A stretch of 39,505 bases of DNA, from positions 1 through 39,505 of the forward strand of contig NZ_QFVS01000030.1 of NCBI RefSeq assembly GCF_003143955.1. Reading direction: 5' to 3'. Of this stretch, positions 1 to 7,805 are shown piece by piece. Positions within the stretch are counted from its first letter, which is position 1; the number at the start of each line of letters is the position of its first letter. The notes beneath the pieces are model-generated. The model searched no databases and was not told the DNA's origin. It saw only the letters and a list, made by a program, of their open reading frames with translations. The position numbers and the translations under genes are program-made. Source of the DNA: Kurthia zopfii (GTDB taxonomy: Bacteria; Bacillota; Bacilli; Bacillales_A; Planococcaceae).

Positions 1-125
1 AGCTAAAAGAAAAAGGCGATAAGACCTTTATATCAGTTTTCGAGTTACCAACGGTAACCCTCAAACTGAACGGTATTCATCCCCCACTTATAGAAGATGG
101 GGGAATTCTACCGAACAGATGTTAA
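1..125 (+). mobile_element. Probable 3' end of an IS200/IS605-type (TnpB) element, partial
   Basis: A reading frame is open from base 3, at the window edge, to a stop at 123-125. It runs through a large imperfect hairpin: arms at about 67-87 and 98-118, with a core of CCCCCA (82-87) and TGGGGG (98-103). A second small inverted repeat, GGTTACC against GGTAACC-like bases, lies near 45-60. TnpB genes typically end inside such hairpins, which form the omega-RNA scaffold. No TnpB catalytic or zinc-ribbon motif is inside the window, so the call rests on hairpin form and the reading frame crossing it. The element would extend leftwards. Alternative: a structured RNA or repetitive palindrome unrelated to transposition. 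Confidence 0.35.
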
Positions 126-250
126 ATGAATTGCAACTCGTTCTAATCGACATTATTACGTATGCGGATCGAGATTCTGAAAGATGGTATGACATTGTGA
201 GTAACCCAAATTCCAAAATTCAATCAAAAATTAATAAACATTTTGAGTAG
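126..250 (+). pseudogene. 3' remnant of an unidentified gene next to the element end
   Basis: A different frame from the TnpB-like tail is open to TAG at 248-250. It encodes a hydrophilic C-terminus (residues such as LNELQLVLIDIITYADRD, ending KINKHFE). The only ATG, at 119, has no ribosome site, but the frame ends right on a good terminator, so this looks like the genuine end of a gene whose 5' part was displaced by the element. I do not recognise the family. A short intact peptide from the ATG at 119 (43 residues) is the alternative. Confidence 0.35.
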
Positions 251-272
251 CGATTTTCGTTACTCTTTTTTT
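245..272 (+). terminator. Rho-independent terminator
   Basis: GAGTAGCGA (245-253) pairs with TCGTTACTC (257-265) with one G-U pair, followed by seven T. It overlaps the stop codon of the remnant gene. Confidence 0.75.
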
Positions 273-349
273 ATGGGGAAAAGCTATACTAGAAGATTGA
301 TTATGGACGTATGTTCGGTTTATTATTAGAGTATAGGAGGAAAATACTT

Positions 350-1027
350 ATGTTTTGGATTACGGTTGGAATTATCGCCTGCCTCCTTGCCTGGTTGTAT
401 CATAAACAACAACCGATCAAATCAATTTTGATGGAAGAGGAAATGATTGATCATCTTACAAATGAAGAAAAAGGACGAGTTGGTGAAGAAGAGATTGCAC
501 AATTCTTAAAAAAACTGCCGGGTAAATTTTTATTATACAATAATTTTTATTTGCCGATTGATGCAGAAAAGAATACTGAAATCGATTTGCTGATGGTTCA
601 TGAAAAAGGGATTTTTGTTTTTGAATCTAAAAACTACGCCGGTGTAATTGAAGGTGTTTCTCATGATCATTTTTGGACTAAGTCATTTTCTGCAACTTAC
701 AACCAAAGATTTTATAATCCAATTAAACAAAATGATACGCATATTCGTGCCTTGAAAAATATAATTGGTCCTTATGAAGTGTTTAATATCGTTGTATTTG
801 GGCGAGAGGCATCATTAAAAGTTGAATCGATGCCAACCCCGGATGTTTATGTTTGTAAAATAACGCAGCTCGAATTCCTATATGATTTATTGGGGATTTT
901 GCCTAAACAAATCTCGCTCGAAATCATTCGAGATGAACTTGTGCAAATTGAACCAGTTGATTGGGAGATGAAACAACAACATATCGAAAGACTTCAGTCG
1001 AGATATGGTCATAAGGCGATTTCCTAG
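350..1027 (+). CDS. NERD domain membrane-anchored protein
   Basis: 225 residues. Residues 3-18 form one membrane segment, followed by a cytoplasmic NERD (nuclease-related) domain. Visible motifs are GRVGEEEIAQFL near residue 43, TEIDLLMV (Asp79), FVFESKNYAG (Glu92, Lys94) and a later tryptophan. The Asp/Glu-x-Lys arrangement is the nuclease-like core of this family, whose cellular role is not established. I chose the ATG at 350 because AGGAGG sits at 335-340 with a 9-base gap; an in-frame ATG at 311 has no ribosome site and would add 13 residues before the membrane segment. The gene stands alone between two terminators. Confidence 0.8.
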   Translation: MFWITVGIIACLLAWLYHKQQPIKSILMEEEMIDHLTNEEKGRVGEEEIAQFLKKLPGKFLLYNNFYLPIDAEKNTEIDLLMVHEKGIFVFESKNYAGVIEGVSHDHFWTKSFSATYNQRFYNPIKQNDTHIRALKNIIGPYEVFNIVVFGREASLKVESMPTPDVYVCKITQLEFLYDLLGILPKQISLEIIRDELVQIEPVDWEMKQQHIERLQSRYGHKAIS

Positions 1028-1030
1028 TCA

Positions 1031-1072
1031 AACAGCTTATAACCCTTTATGATTGGTTATGAGCTGTTTTGT
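1031..1072 (+). terminator. Rho-independent terminator after the NERD gene
   Basis: A stem of about 13 pairs (ACAGCTTATAACC with GGTTATGAGCTGT) is followed by TTTTGT. Confidence 0.75.
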
Positions 1073-1090
1073 CATGGAAAATTCATGTTA

Positions 1091-1119
1091 TGTTTGAATT
1101 TTTTCTGTTAGGATATAAT
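1091..1119 (+). promoter_or_regulatory. Possible sigma-A promoter for ccdA
   Basis: A perfect TATAAT at 1114-1119 lies 33 bases before the ccdA start. The matching -35 is poor (TGTTTG at 1091-1096 at 17-base spacing), so only the -10 is convincing. Confidence 0.4.
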
Positions 1120-1151
1120 TATTACTATAAATAGGGAGAGGTAGAAATTAA

Positions 1152-1862
1152 ATGAATACAGATTTAAGTATTTTACTCGCTTTTGGCGCAGGGTTTCTAA
1201 GTTTCATTTCACCATGTACTTTACCGCTGTATCCAGCTTTTCTGTCATACATAACAGGTGTTTCCTTTAGTGAAGTAAAAGATGGGAAAGCAATGAGGCA
1301 GAAAAAAGCCATTTTACATACTTTATTTTTCTTAATAGGGTTCTCGCTCATTTTCATCGCGCTTGGTTATAGTACGACTTTTGTGCATACATTTTTTGTG
1401 AAATATGATGATATTGTCATGAAATTCGGTGGTATTTTGATCGTTGTTTTCGGATTAGTCGTTACGGGTATCTTCACCCCAAACTTCTTAATGAAAGAGC
1501 GTAAATTTGAGTTGAAAAACAGACCAGCAGGTTACTTAGGTTCTGCACTAATCGGTCTAATTTTTGCTGCAGGATGGACGCCGTGTACAGGGCCGATTTT
1601 AGCAGGGATTTTTGCATTAGGACTTTCAAATCCTGAATCTTCAATTTGGTATATGGTTGCTTATGTAATAGGTTTCGCAATTCCATTCTTCGTTTTATCA
1701 TTCTTCGTTTCAAGAATGAATTGGATTCGTAATAATAGCCAAAAATTAGTGAAATTCGGTGGCTATGTCATGATTATTATGGGGATCGTCATTTTCTTTG
1801 ATGGCATGACAATTTTCAACCGTTTATTATCACCAATCTTCGGAGATTTCATCGGTTTTTAA
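1152..1862 (+). CDS. ccdA: Cytochrome c biogenesis protein CcdA (DsbD membrane-domain family)
   Basis: 236 residues, very close to the B. subtilis protein, with six predicted membrane segments. It carries the two family signatures with the redox cysteines: SFISPCTLPLYPAF near residues 17-30 and GWTPCTGPIL near residue 142. CcdA passes reducing equivalents across the membrane to extracytoplasmic thioredoxin-like proteins for haem attachment to cytochrome c, and in spore formers also for spore development. The ribosome site AGGGAGAGG precedes the ATG. It is followed by yneI- and ccdC-like genes in the same order as in B. subtilis, which makes the identification firm. Confidence 0.95.
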   Translation: MNTDLSILLAFGAGFLSFISPCTLPLYPAFLSYITGVSFSEVKDGKAMRQKKAILHTLFFLIGFSLIFIALGYSTTFVHTFFVKYDDIVMKFGGILIVVFGLVVTGIFTPNFLMKERKFELKNRPAGYLGSALIGLIFAAGWTPCTGPILAGIFALGLSNPESSIWYMVAYVIGFAIPFFVLSFFVSRMNWIRNNSQKLVKFGGYVMIIMGIVIFFDGMTIFNRLLSPIFGDFIGF

Positions 1863-1917
1863 TGGTAATTGTGCGTAATAAAGAGTATATTATTCATGTA
1901 AATAAGGGGGAAATAAT

Positions 1918-2274
1918 TTGACAACTTTGTTAATCGTTGATGATACATTATTAATGCGTCAAAGAATACGTGATATCGCAAATGACAACGATATGAAAGT
2001 TGTTGGTGAAGCGGAAAATGGGATCCAAGCAGTTGAATTATATCGTGATTTACAGCCAGATGTAGTATTAATGGATATTACAATGCCTTTGAAATCAGGT
2101 ATTGATGCGACCGCTGACATTATTTCCGAGTTCCCTGATGCAGTTATTATTATGCTGTCAGCACTTGAGCAGCAAAAAATAATTATTCAAGCACTAGAAA
2201 ATGGGGCGAAGGATTTTTTAGTAAAACCTTTTGAACCACAGCAGTTTGTACGAACTGTGCGTCAATTTATTTGA
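1918..2274 (+). CDS. ccdB: Single-domain response regulator CcdB/YneI-like
   Basis: 118 residues forming one CheY-type receiver domain with no output domain. All key residues are visible: Asp8 and Asp9 (VDD), phospho-acceptor Asp53 (LMDITMP), Ser81 as switch residue and Lys103 (VKPF). The start is TTG with AAGGGGGA about 7 bases upstream. Position after ccdA and before ccdC matches yneI (ccdB) of B. subtilis. No histidine kinase is nearby, so its input is unknown. In B. subtilis this regulator was not essential for cytochrome c synthesis (established knowledge, recalled), so its link to the cluster is mainly positional. Confidence 0.88.
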   Translation: MTTLLIVDDTLLMRQRIRDIANDNDMKVVGEAENGIQAVELYRDLQPDVVLMDITMPLKSGIDATADIISEFPDAVIIMLSALEQQKIIIQALENGAKDFLVKPFEPQQFVRTVRQFI

Positions 2275-2288
2275 ATGGAGTAGGTTTT

Positions 2289-2804
2289 ATGTCTTTTAGT
2301 TCATTACCTTTACAGTTGGCATTGATTGATTCAATTCCATCTCAATATCTATTAATCGGTTCGACAATATTAGTCGTAGTAATGGGGATTATGATGATGT
2401 TCATTCGTATGAAATCATCCGAAAAACCCGCAAATGCCAAAAAGATTATTATTCCACCTATTGGAATGGCTACCGGTGCATTAATGTACATATCGCCATA
2501 TTTTAGAGTGACATTTGATCATACAGTTGTAGCGATTTTAGTCGGTGTATTATGTTCTTTACTACTTATTAAAACGTCTAAATTCCACATTGTTGGAAAT
2601 GATATATTTTTGAAGCCTTCTAAAGCATTTTTCTTCGTACTTTTTGGATTACTTGCATTTAGAACAATCGCAAAAGTGTATCTTGGAGGAGAATTCCATT
2701 TAGGAGAACTGGGCGGACTGTTCTGGTTACTAGCATTCTCAATGATTTTACCGTGGCGTTTAGCGATGCTATGGCAATTTAAAAAATTACAAAAACAACT
2801 ATAA
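2289..2804 (+). CDS. ccdC: Cytochrome c biogenesis protein CcdC (YneJ-like), integral membrane
   Basis: 171 residues with four to five hydrophobic segments, for example residues 20-39, 60-75, 82-98, 111-127 and 139-155. Size, topology and place after the yneI-like gene match CcdC of B. subtilis, a membrane protein of the cytochrome c maturation locus with unclear biochemical role. I chose the ATG at 2289 because GGAG at 2277-2280 is 8 bases upstream; the TTG at 2271 would overlap the upstream stop and lacks a ribosome site. A terminator follows at once, so ccdA-ccdB-ccdC appears to be one transcript. Confidence 0.85.
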   Translation: MSFSSLPLQLALIDSIPSQYLLIGSTILVVVMGIMMMFIRMKSSEKPANAKKIIIPPIGMATGALMYISPYFRVTFDHTVVAILVGVLCSLLLIKTSKFHIVGNDIFLKPSKAFFFVLFGLLAFRTIAKVYLGGEFHLGELGGLFWLLAFSMILPWRLAMLWQFKKLQKQL

Positions 2805-2822
2805 AATGCTTAATGCAGTTTA

Positions 2823-2852
2823 GGAAATCGACGAAAATCGGTTTCTTTTTTT
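2823..2852 (+). terminator. Terminator of the ccd operon
   Basis: GAAATCGA (2824-2831) pairs with TCGGTTTC (2838-2845), with one G-U pair and a 6-base loop, then seven T. Confidence 0.7.
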
Positions 2853-2927
2853 ATGGAAAATTGTTAATATGATATATTTTTAGCTACTTATGGAAGTTTT
2901 CTTCTGTTTTGTGTACTATAGAGATAA

Positions 2928-2945
2928 TGAATGAACAATCATTTA
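2928..2945 (+). promoter_or_regulatory. FadR-like operator upstream of the large HTH gene
   Basis: TGAATGAACAATCATTTA is an imperfect palindrome. It differs at two specified positions from the B. subtilis FadR consensus as I recall it (TGAATGANTANTCATTCA). It sits between the promoter zone and the ribosome site of the 2965 gene, a repressing position. Assignment is by motif resemblance only. Confidence 0.4.
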
Positions 2946-2964
2946 CAGAGTAGGAGTGACCGAG

Positions 2965-4842
2965 TTGCAAAATACATTCACTTTAGTCGAAGAGGTAGCA
3001 GCAAAAATTGAAGACTTCTATATTCTATGTATTTATGACCATCACTATGCGAAAAATCAATCGGTATTACTTCAAAGAAAGTTCAACCAATCAAAAATCA
3101 TTGAATTACCGGAAGTGAATGGAAAATTTAGTGCGAAGTCATTTGTCATCTGGTCTAAAACATATGAACAGAACGAGGCTTTATTTTATTCGATTCGCAT
3201 GCAAGCAAGGCAAGAAACTGTCGTGAAGATTTCTAAAGCATTAGTAGCCTATTATATTGAACAAAACCCAAATGTCGAAAAGAAGTTGAAAAATCCGACT
3301 GTTTTAGATGATACATTGAATGAAATCCAATCGCTTATTCGGGCGACATCTTTTTTATCAGATGAAGAGTGGATCCAATTTTATGTAGCTTTCAAAAACG
3401 AAGTACGCAATTGGGTAATCGAATCTTTATTAAATAAAATGTCCATTGAAGAAATTCGCCAAATGGAAGTTGCGGAATTAAACTACTTGTTTTTCGATTA
3501 TATGTCTTCGCAATTAGCATTAAAAGCCGAGTTTATGAAATTTATGATTGAGGCGACGAATCGCTATTTAGACAGATGGTTGGATGAAATAATATCTGAA
3601 TTATCGAAATCTTCAAAACTCCAATCAATTCTCGGCAATTTGGTCGAAAGTCGGACGAAATTGGGCGATTTCTCCTTACAATTCACGGTTCAGGATCATC
3701 TATTTGTCATGAATAATTTACCGTATCAAATCGTACGTGAAGCGATTTACAAAAAGGCATTTCAATCAAGTCCATTTTCAAGCTTTCCAACTGCCAATAT
3801 TTTAAAAGGCAATACGGAAGGGCAGATTGAGTTCATTCCCATTAATGATGAGCATCAAGTTGACAGAGCTTGGCAGCAAGTGAAGCGCATTACGGACATC
3901 GATGTTGATGTATTTGATGCACTTTGCAATTTATTTCTATCCAAAAAACGAGTCGAAGCAGAAGTGATTTCCATCTCGCTTGTCGATTTACTTCATTATC
4001 GAGGATTGAAGCCGAAACGCAGTGGTGATGGGCGTAGAGGTGGTTATGATGCGAAACAAAAGGCACAAGTGATTCAATCTCTAGCGAATATTCAAAGTAT
4101 TAAGATGAATCTGACAAAATTACAAAGCTTTGAAAAAGGAAAGCCGAAAAATATAAAGCTTGAAGGACGTACTTTTTTATTCATAGATGAAGATGGACAA
4201 GACATGATTTTCGATTTGGAAACGATGCCTAAAAACATCTATTTTACAATTGATACCGCATTCGCTTCCTATTTATCAGGAGCTGGTCGACAAGTGGCGC
4301 TACAACATAAAAAAGCACTTCATTATCATCCGACGCAACAGCTTTACGAAAAGCGATTATGCCGTTACTTAAGTTGGAGATGGCGTATTCAAGCTCGTAA
4401 GGGGAATTATTTAATTCCGAATACGATTAGCACGATGTTAGATTCGATCGGCATAGCGCTAAATGAGCGATTGCCTTCAAGAACACGGGAGAGATTAGAA
4501 CGTGCTTTAGACCAATTACAAGAGGATGGTATTATCCAGTCTTGGCAATATGAAAAATGGGATGAAGGCATTACAGAGTTCAAAGGTTGGGCTAGAATTT
4601 GGCTGGAATCGGGGATTATTATTGAACCGCCAGAAGCGATTAGTACGCAATATGCTTCAATCGAACGGAAGTCATCTAAGCGGGAGCAAACTACGCAAAC
4701 CTTAAAAGAAGCAAGGATTGAGAAGAAATTTTCTTTACTGGAACTTGCGGAAGATTTGGAGATTCATGTGTCTGAACTGAGCGAGATGGAGAGAGGGAAG
4801 CGACCAATCACGAAAAAAGTGTCGGATTGGATTCAAAAGTAA
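2965..4842 (+). CDS. Large helix-turn-helix protein of unknown function
   Basis: 625 residues, soluble. The first 550 residues match no family I recognise. A basic segment near residues 350-480 includes KPKRSGDGRRGG and RYLSWRWRIQARKG, followed by a winged-helix-like stretch with SRTRERLERALDQLQEDG. The last 50 residues form a classic XRE/Cro helix-turn-helix (LKEARIEKKFSLLELAEDLE, then SELSEMERGKRP). Two DNA-binding modules in a protein of this size recall plasmid or ICE replication initiators, but this is only a resemblance. TTG at 2965 is preferred because GGAG at 2953-2956 is 8 bases away; GTG at 2956 overlaps that ribosome site. It is transcribed alone and ends in a terminator. Confidence 0.6.
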   Translation: MQNTFTLVEEVAAKIEDFYILCIYDHHYAKNQSVLLQRKFNQSKIIELPEVNGKFSAKSFVIWSKTYEQNEALFYSIRMQARQETVVKISKALVAYYIEQNPNVEKKLKNPTVLDDTLNEIQSLIRATSFLSDEEWIQFYVAFKNEVRNWVIESLLNKMSIEEIRQMEVAELNYLFFDYMSSQLALKAEFMKFMIEATNRYLDRWLDEIISELSKSSKLQSILGNLVESRTKLGDFSLQFTVQDHLFVMNNLPYQIVREAIYKKAFQSSPFSSFPTANILKGNTEGQIEFIPINDEHQVDRAWQQVKRITDIDVDVFDALCNLFLSKKRVEAEVISISLVDLLHYRGLKPKRSGDGRRGGYDAKQKAQVIQSLANIQSIKMNLTKLQSFEKGKPKNIKLEGRTFLFIDEDGQDMIFDLETMPKNIYFTIDTAFASYLSGAGRQVALQHKKALHYHPTQQLYEKRLCRYLSWRWRIQARKGNYLIPNTISTMLDSIGIALNERLPSRTRERLERALDQLQEDGIIQSWQYEKWDEGITEFKGWARIWLESGIIIEPPEAISTQYASIERKSSKREQTTQTLKEARIEKKFSLLELAEDLEIHVSELSEMERGKRPITKKVSDWIQK

Positions 4843-4847
4843 ATTCA

Positions 4848-4882
4848 TTAAAGCTAGGTCGAGCAATCGATCTAGCTTTTTT
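4848..4882 (+). terminator. Terminator of the HTH gene
   Basis: AAGCTAG and CTAGCTT form the outer stem, with TCGA pairing TCGA inside, followed by a T-run. Confidence 0.8.
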
Positions 4883-4930
4883 CTATGGCAAAAGTCATTT
4901 TACGTGCAAGCGAGTCGTATAAAAAGTTTG

Positions 4931-4944
4931 TGAATGCGCTTACA
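4931..4944 (+). promoter_or_regulatory. cre-like site (CcpA)
   Basis: TGAATGCGCTTACA has one mismatch to the catabolite-response consensus TGWAANCGNTNWCA. This fits glucose repression of the downstream acyl-CoA catabolic operon; binding is inferred. Confidence 0.45.
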
Positions 4945-5003
4945 AATAACCTTTGTCGTGATTTGCTCTAACCAATGTCGCGGTTGGGGTGCGCATAAAA
5001 AAG

Positions 5004-5021
5004 TTTGTAAATTTTTACAAA
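5004..5021 (+). promoter_or_regulatory. Perfect 18-base palindrome, candidate operator
   Basis: TTTGTAAA and TTTACAAA flank a 2-base centre. Size and symmetry suit a TetR-, GntR- or MarR-type dimer. It is nested inside the CGGTTGG/CCAACCG inverted repeat. The regulator is unknown. Confidence 0.45.
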
Positions 5022-5137
5022 CCCTTTAGTACCAACCGTTTAGGGCATATGTGGTCATCAGCGTATTCCTTTATTACTTTATTAATTTAATGCGTTCACT
5101 GCAATCGCACAAAAAAAGAGGTGACATATACTAGGTG

Positions 5138-5155
5138 TAACAGAAAATTCTGTTA
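5138..5155 (+). promoter_or_regulatory. Second perfect 18-base palindrome, candidate operator
   Basis: TAACAGAA and TTCTGTTA flank AA. It ends 24 bases before the ATG at 5180, where a bound repressor would block transcription or early elongation. Its sequence differs from the 5004 palindrome, so two regulators may be involved. Confidence 0.5.
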
Positions 5156-5179
5156 ATACACATACTGAGGTGATCGAAC

Positions 5180-7357
5180 ATGCTAGAAAATAGTAACTTT
5201 AAAGCGTTAGAACCATTATTCAAGCCAAGGGGAATCGCAGTTTTAGGTGCTTCTGAAAGTAAGTACAAAATCGGTTATTTGCAAGTTCAAGCTTTATTAG
5301 ACGGTAAGTTCACAGGTGAGATTTATCCAATTCATCGTAGTGCAGAAGAAATCGCAGGTTTGAAGTGCTATCCAACAGTGGAAGCAATTGAAGGCGATGT
5401 CGACTTAGCGATCATGTGTACAGGAGCAGAACAAATCGAATCGGGCATTATCGATTGTGCAAAAGGCGGCGTAAAGGCAATTATTATCTTCGCTGCTGGA
5501 TTCTCTGAAACTGGAGAAGAAGGCGATCGACAACAGAAACATCTCGCAAATTTAGCAAAACAATATGGTATTCGTATTGTCGGGCCAAACTGCGTAGGAT
5601 TAGTGAATACATCAAATGGATTAATCGGTACTTTCTCACCAGCCATTTTATCGGTTCCTTCAGACGGTAAAAAAGGCGTAGGATATGTATCGCAAAGCGG
5701 TGCGTTCGGCGTGCTTACATACATGGCAGCGGCGCAAAACGGTGTGCTTTTCAACTATTTTGTTAGTACAGGGAATGAAATGGAATCGGAGTTTTCGGAT
5801 TTTGTCGAATATATGATTCACGATGACGATACGCAAATTATCTCTGGCTATATGGAAGGTGCTAAAAACCCGAAAAAGTTACTTGAGTTATCAAGGGAAG
5901 CATTAAAACGCAAAAAGCCAATCATTTTAATGAAGACAGGTCGAAGTACAGCGGGTAGTCGTGCAGCATCTTCACATACAGGTTCATTAGCAGGTGCGGA
6001 TAATATTTACGATGCTTTCTTCCGTCAAACTTCCATCGTTCGTGCGGATGATTATGATGACATCATTTCATTCTCAAAATTATTCAATCCAGACCGCCTT
6101 CCAAAAGGGAAAAACACAGTCATCGTCACGAGTTCAGGTGGCCGAGGCATTAATGAAGCGGATCGTTGTGAAGCGCATGGCTTAAATGTTATTCAATTAT
6201 CGGATGATACGAAATCGAAAATTATGGAATCCATTCCGAGTTTTGCGAGTGCGACCAATCCAATTGACTTAACAGCGGCTGCTTCTGTAACAAATCCAGA
6301 ATTATTCATTGCACCATTAAAAGCACTATTAGCTGATCCTGAAGTGCATAACATTATTTACACGGAATTCCCATTCTCATGGACTGCGGAAACACCAGAA
6401 GTGCAAGAAATGATCAAACTTGTAAATGAATCAGATAAATTTGTCTGCTTAACGACATTTGAATTAGAAGGAATGAAGTATCCACCTGCAACACCAGCGC
6501 TTGTGGAGAATGGCATTCCAGTATTAACAGGCACATTGAATCCAATTCGCGCTTTATCGAAGCTAGTAAATTACTCGCTTGCTTACGACAAGCAGTTTGA
6601 AGAAGAAATTCAAACAGAAGCCTTCCTAACACAAGATATTACGGAGATTTTCGCTGATCAAGAGTTGCTAAGTGAAGCACAATCAGGTGCAATCCTACAA
6701 GCTTACGGCATTCCTACAACGAATCGAATTATTGCGATGGATGTCGAAGCTGCTAAATCAATTGCGGAACAAGTGGGTTATCCTGTCGTTATGAAAGTCG
6801 ATTCAGCAGATATTCCACATAAGACGGAAGCAGATGCGATTCGATTAAATCTTCAATCTGAAGAAGAAGTGATTAATGCATTCAATGAAATTATGCATAA
6901 TGCGAAACAATATAATCCGACAGCTGTCATTAACGGCGTTTCCGTTCAAGAGATGCTGGAAGAAGGCGTCGAAATCATTATTGGCGCGCAGAATGACGAA
7001 GTATTCGGTCCAGTTGTCATGGTTGGATTAGGTGGTATTTTCGTTGAAGTATTCAAAGATGTCGCATTCTCAGTAGCTCCACTTAGCCGACGAGATGCAC
7101 TTGAAATGCTTGAAGAACTGAAAGCGAAAGCCGTACTCGATGGTGCGAGAGGGCGCATGAAAGTGGATACGGAAGCGATTGTCGACATTTTACTGCGCGT
7201 ATCTGAATTAATGATGGATCAAAAAGATCATATTCAAGAATTAGATATTAATCCAGTCATCGTCTATGAAAAAGGCGCGAAAGCAGCAGATGCGATGATC
7301 GCACTTAAATCAGTTGCAGAGAAAGCAAAAGTAGGTGATTTAAGCGATGTCCAATAA
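5180..7357 (+). CDS. Acyl-CoA synthetase, NDP-forming (fused alpha-beta, acetate-CoA ligase ADP-forming family)
   Basis: 725 residues. Order of domains: CoA-binding Rossmann domain (VLGAS 21-25), succinyl-CoA-ligase-like domains (GPNCVG 135-140, SQSG 171-174, catalytic phospho-histidine candidate His266 in SSHTGSLAG), then an ATP-grasp domain from about 490 to 715. The enzyme links acid + CoA + ATP to acyl-CoA + ADP + phosphate, reversibly. It lacks the GNAT domain of Pat-type acetyltransferases. The start has GAGGTGAT 8 bases upstream. As first gene of a seven-gene operon it either activates the growth substrate or recovers ATP from a product acyl-CoA. The next gene overlaps by 11 bases. Substrate cannot be read from sequence. 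Confidence 0.85.
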   Translation: MLENSNFKALEPLFKPRGIAVLGASESKYKIGYLQVQALLDGKFTGEIYPIHRSAEEIAGLKCYPTVEAIEGDVDLAIMCTGAEQIESGIIDCAKGGVKAIIIFAAGFSETGEEGDRQQKHLANLAKQYGIRIVGPNCVGLVNTSNGLIGTFSPAILSVPSDGKKGVGYVSQSGAFGVLTYMAAAQNGVLFNYFVSTGNEMESEFSDFVEYMIHDDDTQIISGYMEGAKNPKKLLELSREALKRKKPIILMKTGRSTAGSRAASSHTGSLAGADNIYDAFFRQTSIVRADDYDDIISFSKLFNPDRLPKGKNTVIVTSSGGRGINEADRCEAHGLNVIQLSDDTKSKIMESIPSFASATNPIDLTAAASVTNPELFIAPLKALLADPEVHNIIYTEFPFSWTAETPEVQEMIKLVNESDKFVCLTTFELEGMKYPPATPALVENGIPVLTGTLNPIRALSKLVNYSLAYDKQFEEEIQTEAFLTQDITEIFADQELLSEAQSGAILQAYGIPTTNRIIAMDVEAAKSIAEQVGYPVVMKVDSADIPHKTEADAIRLNLQSEEEVINAFNEIMHNAKQYNPTAVINGVSVQEMLEEGVEIIIGAQNDEVFGPVVMVGLGGIFVEVFKDVAFSVAPLSRRDALEMLEELKAKAVLDGARGRMKVDTEAIVDILLRVSELMMDQKDHIQELDINPVIVYEKGAKAADAMIALKSVAEKAKVGDLSDVQ

Positions 7358-7793
7358 ACATTTAATCGGCTTAAAAAGTGAAGTTTTCCATTACAAAGTA
7401 GAACTTGAGCATTTACAAAATTTTGCGAAAGCAATTGGTGATGACAATCCACTTTATTTTGATGAAGAATTTGCGAAAAACTCGATTCACGGGGGAATTA
7501 TTGCACCACCAACTTACCCGATTGCAATTGGTGCAACAGGTGGCTCGATTGATTTAGGACTGGATCAAAGAAGAATGCTACATGGTGAGCAATCATTTAT
7601 GTATGAAAAAGTCATTCGACCAAATGATGAATTAACTTGCCAATTAGTTATTTCAGACGTTTATGAAAAAGCTGGGAAAAATGGAAAGATGGAATTTATC
7701 TTACTTGATACTGAGATGAGAGATTCATCTGGTGAATTAGTCGTCATTAGTCGAACAAATATTGTGTATCGACCTAAAAAACAAGCGGTTTAA
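7347..7793 (+). CDS. MaoC-like hydratase subunit, N-terminal hydratase type (ChsH2-MaoC-like)
   Basis: 148 residues, one hot-dog fold of the MaoC N-terminal hydratase family. The loop that normally holds the catalytic Asp and His reads GDDNPLYFDE: Asp32 is present but the His position is Tyr37. The protein is therefore probably not a complete hydratase on its own and would need the next gene product. It overlaps the synthetase by 11 bases and precedes the second MaoC gene by 12. The arrangement parallels the MaoC part of actinobacterial ChsH2, which works as a heteromer with ChsH1. A role as inactive scaffold or acyl-binding half is inferred. Confidence 0.75.
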   Translation: MSNKHLIGLKSEVFHYKVELEHLQNFAKAIGDDNPLYFDEEFAKNSIHGGIIAPPTYPIAIGATGGSIDLGLDQRRMLHGEQSFMYEKVIRPNDELTCQLVISDVYEKAGKNGKMEFILLDTEMRDSSGELVVISRTNIVYRPKKQAV

Positions 7794-7805
7794 GGAGGGA
7801 AAGGC

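Larger units (their letters stand above)
4883..5179 (+). promoter_or_regulatory. Long regulatory leader of the acyl-CoA operon
   Basis: About 300 bases without a gene, dense in symmetry. It holds a cre-like site (4931-4944), the arms CGGTTGG (4981-4987) and CCAACCG (5032-5038) enclosing a perfect 18-base palindrome (5004-5021), and a second perfect 18-base palindrome (5138-5155) just before the ribosome site. No clear sigma-A promoter was identified; TATACT at 5127-5132 is a possible -10 without a good -35. Confidence 0.55.

Noticed and set aside
1474-1713. Possible prophage or plasmid island around ccdA and the large HTH gene
   Set aside because: Flanking genes are core Bacillales genes and no integrase, attachment repeat or tRNA gene is present.
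2271-2288. TTG start for ccdC overlapping the upstream stop
   Set aside because: It lacks a ribosome site, whereas the ATG at 2289 has GGAG at the right distance.
6414-6632. Minus-strand frames inside the synthetase and other operon genes
   Set aside because: They lie opposite well-supported genes, lack ribosome sites and read as low-complexity shadows.
5180-7357. Pat-type protein acetyltransferase
   Set aside because: The acyl-CoA synthetase domains are complete, but there is no GNAT domain at either end, and the phospho-histidine motif is intact.
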